From: a bacterium
Lineage (GTDB): Archaea; Thermoplasmatota; Thermoplasmata; Lutacidiplasmatales; UBA184
Direction of reading: 5' to 3'
Assembly (NCBI GenBank): GCA_021832495.1
Contig: JAKBKR010000040.1
Coordinates: 1 to 10,015 of the forward strand
DNA: 10,015 bases
Below the pieces are notes generated by a model. That model saw only the letters and a program-made list of their open reading frames with translations, made no database searches and was not told where the DNA came from. Within the stretch, counting starts at the first letter, position 1. Every line of letters starts with the position of its first letter. Below are positions 6,193 to 10,015 of this stretch, piece after piece. The position numbers and the translations under genes are program-made.

Positions 6193-6453
6193 TCACGAGC
6201 TCAGTTCTTGCCCTAGGGCATGCGCCCGCCCATAGAGCTTGTCTATCGGGAACTGGCCGTTTGCCAGGTCGGGTACGGTGGTTACACGGAGGAAGACGTT
6301 ACCAAACTCCGGACGCCCTTCTTCTCGGACCCAATACCTACAGGAGATGGCTGAAGGGCTGGGGTTGTTCCATGCATACAACCCATTCACTCCCCCGTGC
6401 CAACCCCTAGGAGCGATTACAAGGGTTCCCATCTCCGAATATTGAGCGGTCAC
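6193..6453 (-). CDS. Uncertain small ORF, hypothetical protein
   Basis: This is an 86-codon frame opening with GTG and ending in TGA. No family is recognised. It shows no signal peptide, membrane helix or repeats. About 62% of codons end in G or C, which is close to the background composition, so codon use neither supports nor excludes it. The predicted protein has a plausible mix of aromatic and charged residues (for example FPIDKLYGRAHALGQEL near the end). It lies 54 bases downstream of the toxin stop in the same direction, but a strong hairpin intervenes. The plus strand of the same stretch also has a shorter open frame. It could be a real small gene, a remnant, or chance. Confidence 0.25.
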   Translation of the reverse strand: MTAQYSEMGTLVIAPRGWHGGVNGLYAWNNPSPSAISCRYWVREEGRPEFGNVFLRVTTVPDLANGQFPIDKLYGRAHALGQELSS

Positions 6454-6486
6454 CCAGTGTCTTCGATCTCGGGGTAGACCTGTTCA

Positions 6487-6508
6487 GGACCCCCCATGAG
6501 GGGGGTTC
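6487..6508 (-). terminator. Strong G/C hairpin overlapping the toxin stop codon
   Basis: CCCCCC (6490-6495) and GGGGGG (6500-6505) form a perfect stem around a 4-base ATGA loop. It is extended by an A-T pair, a G-T wobble and a G-C pair. The arm overlaps the toxin stop (6507-6509), so the structure would form exactly at the end of the TA transcript. A second small palindrome, CCTGTTCAGG (6479-6488), abuts it. Confidence 0.55.
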
Positions 6509-6809
6509 ATCGGTGCAGTCGATCGGTTTGATGTAGACGAGAGTGGAAACCCCCACGCGGACCGAAGCCGTAGATCTTGAGGTCTTCTCCCTCGACCGAG
6601 TAGTAGATCCGGACTCGCCGATACGTCGTGAGTCGAAGCCGCCAGAGCCCGGGGTGCCCCGACAGTTCCTTCACCCAGTAACCCGGCCCCGGTCGAAACG
6701 GCTGGTACAGGAGACCCCGGATGGCGTAGAGGAACTCCTCCCGTATATCGGGTGGGAGTTTTGCGAACTCCTCCTTTGCCTTCTCGTGTGGAACGTACTG
6801 AAGGGGCAC
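6507..6809 (-). CDS. RelE/ParE-superfamily toxin (first TA pair)
   Basis: This 100-residue protein fits the RelE/ParE small-toxin fold. A helical hairpin, HEKAKEEFAKLPPDIREEF (8-26), is followed by strands WVKEL, LWRLRL (55-60), RVRIYYSVEG (65-74) and LKIYGFGPR (77-85). RelE members cleave mRNA on the ribosome using basic and tyrosine residues in this sheet. Arg57, Arg59, Arg65, Tyr69-Tyr70 and Arg85 are candidates here, but the exact catalytic set is not assigned. ParE-type gyrase poisoning cannot be excluded. Translation begins at GTG three bases after the antitoxin stop, giving a TGA-CCC-GTG junction that implies coupling. The last 10-15 residues (RLHQTDRLHR) are basic and may be disordered. 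The second toxin at 9359-9679 is a divergent paralogue. Confidence 0.8.
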   Translation of the reverse strand: MPLQYVPHEKAKEEFAKLPPDIREEFLYAIRGLLYQPFRPGPGYWVKELSGHPGLWRLRLTTYRRVRIYYSVEGEDLKIYGFGPRGGFHSRLHQTDRLHR

Positions 6810-6812
6810 GGG

Positions 6813-7043
6813 TCACTTCCCCTTTCGAAGAAGCTCCTCGTGTACGCGATCGAGTTCACCGGCAGGAAGCCAGCGGCCCTTCTTCCTGCGTTCCTCGAGC
6901 TCTGCCAGCCATTCAGGAGGGTCATAGTCGTCAAGCAGCTCTAGGAGGAACTGGTCCCAAGTCTTGGCCCCCGTCTTCTTGGCCTGTAGCTCCTGCAGAA
7001 CCTCGGAATGGATCGGGATGCTGGTCATGCGTCCTGTGCTCAT
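6813..7043 (-). CDS. Ribbon-helix-helix-type antitoxin, DUF7557-like (first TA pair)
   Basis: This is a 76-residue protein. Its N-terminus, TSIPIHSEVLQELQAKK, followed by KTWDQFLLELLDDY, resembles the strand-helix-helix of small archaeal antitoxins (DUF7557/RHH type) that dimerise, bind DNA and neutralise a RelE-type toxin through the C-terminal tail. The tail here (EERRKKGRW...HEELLRK) is highly charged and helical, as expected. A longer open frame starts at 7145. ATG 7043 is preferred because the second antitoxin in this window begins with the same MST..MxSIP pattern and has the same length, and because a TATA-like box lies 27 bases before it. The pair is probably autoregulated by the antitoxin-toxin complex, by analogy with the family. 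Confidence 0.8.
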   Translation of the reverse strand: MSTGRMTSIPIHSEVLQELQAKKTGAKTWDQFLLELLDDYDPPEWLAELEERRKKGRWLPAGELDRVHEELLRKGK

Positions 7044-7065
7044 CGACCTAGTAATTGTAGCAATG

Positions 7066-7074
7066 GCATTTATC
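7066..7074 (-). promoter_or_regulatory. TATA-like box of the first TA pair
   Basis: GATAAATGC on the minus strand is centred about 27 bases before ATG 7043, so the transcript would be leaderless. This matches the arrangement before the second TA pair. Confidence 0.5.
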
Positions 7075-7204
7075 ATTTGCCCTGCCTCGTCTGACTGCTT
7101 GATAGACACCGGGCAAAGGCTCGAAAAAGGGTAGGATGTTCTCACGAGGGCTCTTACTCAGAAGTTGAGTGGGCCTTAAGACGCAGGTTCCCTAAAGATT
7201 GACA

Positions 7205-7972
7205 ATGCCTTTCCCCCACCATCCCAAGAAGCATCGCGAGCCGGCACTCTTCACGGCCCGGCAATTCTTCCGGTACCTCGAGAGCACTGGCGAGAAGGTC
7301 CCACGAGCTCCGTCGACCTTCATCCTCTGCTTCTCGTCCAGCTTGGCCAAGTTTGCGGTCGGGGCGCTACATGCCCGTCAGGCGACGTAGGCTCCGGAGT
7401 TGGTTCTACGTTCACCAAGGAGTTCCCTCGGACTTATCCGGGTCGGGATTGGCGCGCCTTCCCTCGCGGTGACGATGGAAGAGTTGATGGCCCGAGGCGC
7501 CCGCCGCTTCGTTTCGGTGGGGTTCGCCGGCTGCCTTCAGCCGCACCTTGACGTAGGTGCGACTGTTCTCTGCACGCGAGCGATCCGGGACGAGGGAACC
7601 TCCTACCATTATGCGAAGTCGAGCAAGTATGCCTACCCTTCGGTCCCCCTCACCGCCCGCCTCCGACGGGGGCTCGAAGCTCAAGGCGTGCGGGTCAGTG
7701 CCGGCACGAGTTGGACTGTCGACACACCCTACCGAGAGACAAGGAAGGAGGTTCAGATGTATCGTGAAGAGGGAGTACTCACTGTGGAGATGGAGGCGAG
7801 CGCTCTCTTCTCCGTTGCACGAGCCTCCGGTGTTGAAGCAGCGGCCCTGTTTACCGTCAGTGATAGCCTAGGCGAGGCTGGATGGGTGCCGAGATTCGCC
7901 GAAGCCAGGACGCACCTTCAGTCGCTCCTGAAACAGACGGTGGCGGTACTGAGTGAGAGTCAGCGGCACTGA
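7205..7972 (+). pseudogene. Nucleoside (purine/uridine) phosphorylase interrupted by an in-frame TAG
   Basis: Nucleoside phosphorylases split nucleosides with phosphate into base plus ribose-1-phosphate in the cytoplasm. From ATG 7205 the frame reads EPALFTARQFFRYLE and then FILCFSSSLAKF, the usual N-terminal region of archaeal members. It stops at TAG 7388-7390 (codon 62). The same frame then continues without a shift. It includes GIGAPSLAVTMEELMARGARRFVSVGFAGCL, the conserved phosphorylase core (split here as GIGAPSLAV and RRFVSVGFAG). Also present are RAIRDEGTS and GVLTVEMEASALFSVA, with the Glu-Met-Glu ribose-binding motif. The full product would have about 254 residues, a normal length, and shows no other lesion. 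TTG 7400 could restart translation but would lose the N-terminal part of the fold. Explanations are a recent nonsense mutation, a sequencing error, or amber read-through. TAG ends the VOC and serine-recombinase genes here, so it probably acts as a stop. A weak TATA-like CTTAAG lies 27 bases before 7205. Confidence 0.8.
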
Positions 7973-8139
7973 GATAGCTTCCTTGGTCCCGAAAGCGGTC
8001 CGCAACCCATGTCCTCCTCCCGCAGAACTCCTGGGGCCGACCAAAAGGGTATCCCCTCGTGAATTCTGATCGCCAACGGCTCTCCTCCGATTCCCCCTGG
8101 CAGGAGGCCCCATCCCAAGGAGCCCCCCGCGTCCTCCCC

Positions 8140-8880
8140 CTATGACTGAGGAGGATCTGACGCTGGCTCGAGCGGGTTAGGCGGTGGTGAAGCCCCTGTT
8201 TCTCCCATTGGGAACCTCTTGGCCTTTCTGCACGTGTCGATCGGCAGTTGCATATGCTGCGCAACCAAGGACCACGCCTCTCCCGCCGCTCGCAGATCCC
8301 TGATCCTACGGACCTTCTCAACGGTAAGGCGTCGGGGTCGACCCACAGGTCGGCCACTTCGTGTGGTTCGGAATCCTTCCTTGAGTTCCTTCATGGCCAC
8401 TCGAACTCTTTCCGCACGGCGCCGACTCTCGAAGGCGGCGATCACCGGTAGAATCGCGCGGAGTATGTCCCGTCCCATGTTCGGTCCGCCATCCTCGGTG
8501 CTGTCGTTCATCGGTTCTTTGAAGGAGTGGAACCGCACTCCTTTGGCCTCCAAGTCCTCGATGGCGAGTACCGCCTTGAAGAACCGCTCCTCACGAGACC
8601 AGCGGTCGAGAGACCAGACTAGGGGATGGTCCCACGGTCGGTTGGGTTTCCGCGCTGCCTCGAGCACCTCACGGTAGGCCTCCCTCTCCACTTTCCCGGT
8701 CGCAGAGGCCTTCTCAGTGTAGACGGATACCACCTCCCGCTGATGGGAGGCAGCGTAGGCGCGGAGCTCTCGCTCCTGTCCGGCAAGGTCCTGGTCTTCT
8801 GTGCTGACCCCCAGGTAGATGGCCGTGTTGTTCGTAGCCACCGGCGGTGGTGTCGGTGGCTTGCTGTTTCTTGCTGCCAT
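8140..8880 (-). CDS. Serine recombinase (resolvase/invertase family), probably catalytically impaired
   Basis: This is a 246-residue recombinase. The N-terminal catalytic domain has AIYLGVSTEDQDLAGQEREL, with the nucleophile serine (Ser27) in VSTEDQ. VWSLDRWSREE then gives the conserved Asp/Arg/Arg cluster, followed by the long helix region ILRAILPVIAAFESRRRAERV. A linker GRPVGRPRRLT and a helix-turn-helix (about 187-220) complete the small-resolvase architecture. The residue two before the nucleophile is normally arginine (Arg8 in gamma-delta resolvase, in YxRVST) and is part of the active site. Here it is Gly, encoded GGG, one base from CGG. This suggests loss of activity. The C-terminal tail after the helix-turn-helix is Pro-rich and weakly conserved. 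ATG 8880 has no clear TATA or Shine-Dalgarno. The gene is convergent with the interrupted phosphorylase and ends with TAG. Such genes usually travel on mobile elements. Confidence 0.85.
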   Translation of the reverse strand: MAARNSKPPTPPPVATNNTAIYLGVSTEDQDLAGQERELRAYAASHQREVVSVYTEKASATGKVEREAYREVLEAARKPNRPWDHPLVWSLDRWSREERFFKAVLAIEDLEAKGVRFHSFKEPMNDSTEDGGPNMGRDILRAILPVIAAFESRRRAERVRVAMKELKEGFRTTRSGRPVGRPRRLTVEKVRRIRDLRAAGEAWSLVAQHMQLPIDTCRKAKRFPMGETGASPPPNPLEPASDPPQS

Positions 8881-8902
8881 GCCCTCAATAGGGGCAACTA
8901 GG

Positions 8903-8917
8903 GTGATGACGAATCAC
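8903..8917. repeat. Short inverted repeat upstream of the serine recombinase
   Basis: GTGAT (8903-8907) and ATCAC (8913-8917) are exact complements spaced by 5 bases, 23-37 bases before the recombinase start. Resolvase-family proteins often bind near their own promoters, so a recombination half-site or operator is possible. The arms are short. Confidence 0.3.
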
Positions 8918-9041
8918 TGGACAAACGCACCAGCGGGAGGTGGCGGGCAACGCCCATCCTAGCGACACCCTGCAACTGATATGTAGAGGTGCAGTAGTTT
9001 AGCTCTGAGAACGATGGCAGCAGGCAAGCACAGATGAGGCT

Positions 9042-9051
9042 CCCTCGAGGG
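9042..9051. repeat. 10-bp perfect palindrome before the second TA pair
   Basis: CCCTCGAGGG is fully self-complementary and sits in a GC-rich stretch about 75 bases before the antitoxin start, between the divergent recombinase and TA genes. It is upstream of the TATA-like box, so it could be a regulatory site. Chance in GC-rich DNA is also likely. Confidence 0.3.
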
Positions 9052-9095
9052 GGGTCCCGAGTGGGTCGCGCTGCCCAGTCCCTCCTTCCTCTTGC

Positions 9096-9102
9096 TTTAA
9101 TA
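9096..9102 (+). promoter_or_regulatory. TATA-like box of the second TA pair
   Basis: TTTAATA is centred 26 bases before ATG 9125, the classic spacing for an archaeal leaderless gene. No ribosome binding site precedes the ATG. Confidence 0.55.
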
Positions 9103-9124
9103 CTCCTGCATTCATGAATAAATC

Positions 9125-9355
9125 ATGAGCACTGCTGACTCAATGTCCAGCATTCCCGCCCACCGATCCACGATTGCCCTGCTCCAGCGCCTGAAGCCCA
9201 AGAGCAAGAATTGGGACGACTTCCTCCTTTCTGCATTTGAGGACTTTCTCCCACCCGAGACCGTAGAGGAGCTGGAACGTCGAGAGAAGAACGAGAAGAG
9301 CTCTGCCTTCGCAGAAGTTGAGAAGCGCCATTCTCGGTGGGGAAGAAGGCACTGA
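9125..9355 (+). CDS. Ribbon-helix-helix-type antitoxin, DUF7557-like (second TA pair)
   Basis: This is a 76-residue protein, exactly the length of the antitoxin at 6813-7043. It aligns along its N-terminal half: MSTxxxMxSIPxH, then a LLQRL/VLQEL helix, then KNWDDFLL against KTWDQFLL, then PPE and an ELERREK-type charged segment. The C-terminus is rich in Lys, Arg and Glu and is the expected toxin-wrapping tail; it diverges most, as is usual when paralogous TA pairs avoid cross-talk. It should bind its own promoter as a dimer and neutralise the toxin that follows. The start is supported by the TATA-like box at -26 and by the match to the paralogue. Confidence 0.8.
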   Translation: MSTADSMSSIPAHRSTIALLQRLKPKSKNWDDFLLSAFEDFLPPETVEELERREKNEKSSAFAEVEKRHSRWGRRH

Positions 9356-9358
9356 TCT

Positions 9359-9679
9359 GTGCCCGATTCCCCTCTTGCCACTTGGAAGGAGAAGTTCAGT
9401 TTCACGGAATCCGCTGAACGCGAGTTCAACGGACTACCCCCCGAAGTGCAGGAAGCCTTCCTCAAAGCGTTCCCCGAGTTCAGCAAACACCCTTGGAGAG
9501 CGACTCCAACCTTGGATGTGGACCATCTGCGAGACATGCCCAGCCGGTGGCGCCTGAAGGTAGCGGGAGGACATCGAGGGATCTATCGCTCGCTTCAGGG
9601 AGTGCCTGATTTCGAGATGTTTGAAACCCGTGACCAGGTCTACGAGAAGTTGAGACGATACTTCAACTCCCGGCCGTAA
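9359..9679 (+). CDS. RelE/ParE-superfamily toxin (second TA pair)
   Basis: This 106-residue small toxin is paralogous to the one at 6507-6809. Shared features are a helical hairpin SAEREFNGLPPEVQEAFLKAF (split SAEREFNGL/PPEVQEAFLKA) matching KAKEEFAKLPPDIREEF, and a core strand PSRWRLKV matching PGLWRLRL. A following basic/Tyr segment, GHRGIYRSLQG, matches RRVRIYYSVEG. The C-terminus adds a helix, DQVYEKLRRYF, absent from the other toxin. Translation starts at GTG three bases after the antitoxin stop (TGA-TCT-GTG-CCC), the same junction as the first pair. Identity between the toxins is moderate, so the duplication is old or the pairs were acquired separately. mRNA cleavage is the likely activity; the catalytic residues are not proven. 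Confidence 0.8.
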   Translation: MPDSPLATWKEKFSFTESAEREFNGLPPEVQEAFLKAFPEFSKHPWRATPTLDVDHLRDMPSRWRLKVAGGHRGIYRSLQGVPDFEMFETRDQVYEKLRRYFNSRP

Positions 9680-9739
9680 GGGGTGGGTTCTGCACACACG
9701 GGCCTGCCGGGCAGAGTCCCGCCCCTACCTTTCTCTCCC
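9680..9739 (+). terminator. Long stem-loop with pyrimidine-rich tail after the second TA pair
   Basis: GGGGTGGGTTCTGC (9680-9693) pairs with GCAGAGTCCCGCCCC (9711-9725) with one mismatch region and a one-base bulge, giving about 12 pairs. The downstream TACCTTTCTCTCCC is pyrimidine-rich. The stem starts with the base right after the toxin stop codon, which strongly suggests the end of the TA transcript. Confidence 0.55.
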
Positions 9740-9891
9740 TATGCTCCAATACGGGCTGGGCATGAGATGGTGATGTTGACGAAGATGTCCTCGGAGATCA
9801 TGATTGTGGTGGAGGACGGGTCTTCCGGTGGGTCGCGTGGGAGGTTGGGCCGCGGAGTGGTGGGAAACGACACATCAAAGGTGGTGGAGAG

Positions 9892-9904
9892 CTGACTCAG
9901 TCAG
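9892..9904. promoter_or_regulatory. 13-base perfect inverted repeat before the terminal gene
   Basis: CTGACT and AGTCAG flank a single central base, forming a perfect 6-1-6 palindrome 7 bases before the ATG at 9912. The position suits an operator or a translation-controlling hairpin of that gene. Confidence 0.35.
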
Positions 9905-9911
9905 GTTTTCT

Positions 9912-10015
9912 ATGAGGAAGCCCTCACGGGAACACATGGCCGCGAGTCGTAGCGGACGTGGAGCGGGGACGTGGTTGAGTGTTGTTCTGGTGTTCATCAT
10001 GCTGGTTCTCACCGT
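9912..10015 (+). CDS. N-terminus of a probable membrane or secreted protein, cut by the window end
   Basis: The frame from ATG 9912 stays open to the last base (34 codons). It encodes a basic N-terminus (MRKPSREH, then SRSGRGAG) followed by a hydrophobic stretch, WLSVVLVFIMLVL. This is the pattern of a signal peptide, a prepilin-type leader or a first transmembrane helix. A second in-frame ATG at 9936 could be the true start. Neither has a strong ribosome binding site or TATA-like box. No family can be named from this fragment. Confidence 0.45.
   Translation, partial: MRKPSREHMAASRSGRGAGTWLSVVLVFIMLVLT

Larger units (their letters stand above)
6119..6506. other. Intergenic stretch between the integrase and the first toxin gene
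   Basis: These 388 bases separate the integrase from the minus-strand TA pair. They contain the hairpin after the integrase, one uncertain minus-strand ORF (6193-6453) and the strong G/C hairpin after the toxin stop. Nothing else stands out. A tRNA or other integration target was looked for and not found. Confidence 0.4.

Noticed and set aside
7044..7145. N-terminal extension of the first antitoxin
   Set aside because: The paralogous antitoxin starts at the equivalent inner ATG, and the promoter-like box lies within the extension.
7200..7972. Frameshift as the cause of the split nucleoside phosphorylase
   Set aside because: Both parts are in the same frame; the interruption is only the TAG at 7388-7390.
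9683..9895. Short frames on both strands after the second TA pair
   Set aside because: The plus-strand frame begins inside the toxin terminator hairpin and has heavily skewed G-ending codons. The opposing minus-strand frame has no start codon. Both may be remnants but cannot be supported as genes.
1..10015. CRISPR array, tRNA or rRNA genes
   Set aside because: No regularly spaced repeats, tRNA T-arm/anticodon pattern or rRNA-like conserved blocks were seen on either strand by reading.

Overview
The window looks archaeal. It is GC-rich (about 60%). Several genes have an AT-rich TATA-like box centred 26-29 bases before the start codon, which is the signature of archaeal leaderless or short-leader transcription (139, 1223, 7043, 9125, possibly 7205). 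The protein types agree: a serine/glycine/tyrosine-rich extracytoplasmic domain, an HxlR regulator, an archaeal-type nucleoside phosphorylase and DUF7557-like antitoxins. A moderately high-GC Thermoplasmatota lineage is my best guess, but no 16S or other marker gene is present to prove it.

Layout. 1-836: a VOC-fold (glyoxalase-like) gene and a hairpin-rich gap. 837-3066 (minus): an HxlR-family regulator, a mercuric reductase-like flavoprotein (MerA) and, just upstream of merA, a stand-alone heavy-metal-associated (HMA/MerP-like) protein. 3067-3257: an AT-rich divergent control region. 3258-4533 (plus): a tightly coupled pair, a zinc-finger/membrane-anchor/thioredoxin-fold protein and a four-helix membrane protein with a vicinal Cys-Cys pair inside a helix. 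4534-6118: a gene-free gap and a tyrosine recombinase. 6119-7043: an uncertain small ORF and a minus-strand RelE/ParE-type toxin-antitoxin (TA) pair. 7205-7972: a nucleoside phosphorylase interrupted by an in-frame TAG. 8140-8880 (minus): a serine recombinase whose conserved catalytic arginine is glycine. 9125-9679 (plus): a second TA pair, paralogous to the first. 9912-end: the start of a gene that runs off the window.

How it may work. Genes 837-4533 read as a self-contained mercury (or soft-metal/thiol) detoxification island. The HMA protein and MerA would chelate and reduce Hg(II) in the cytoplasm. The divergent pair would sit in the membrane with CxxC and CC thiols placed like those of bacterial MerP and MerT, although neither protein resembles MerP or MerT in overall sequence. 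The HxlR protein is a candidate regulator. This transport reading is inference. From 4853 onward the content is typical of an accessory or mobile region: two unrelated recombinases, duplicated TA modules and an apparently decaying housekeeping gene.
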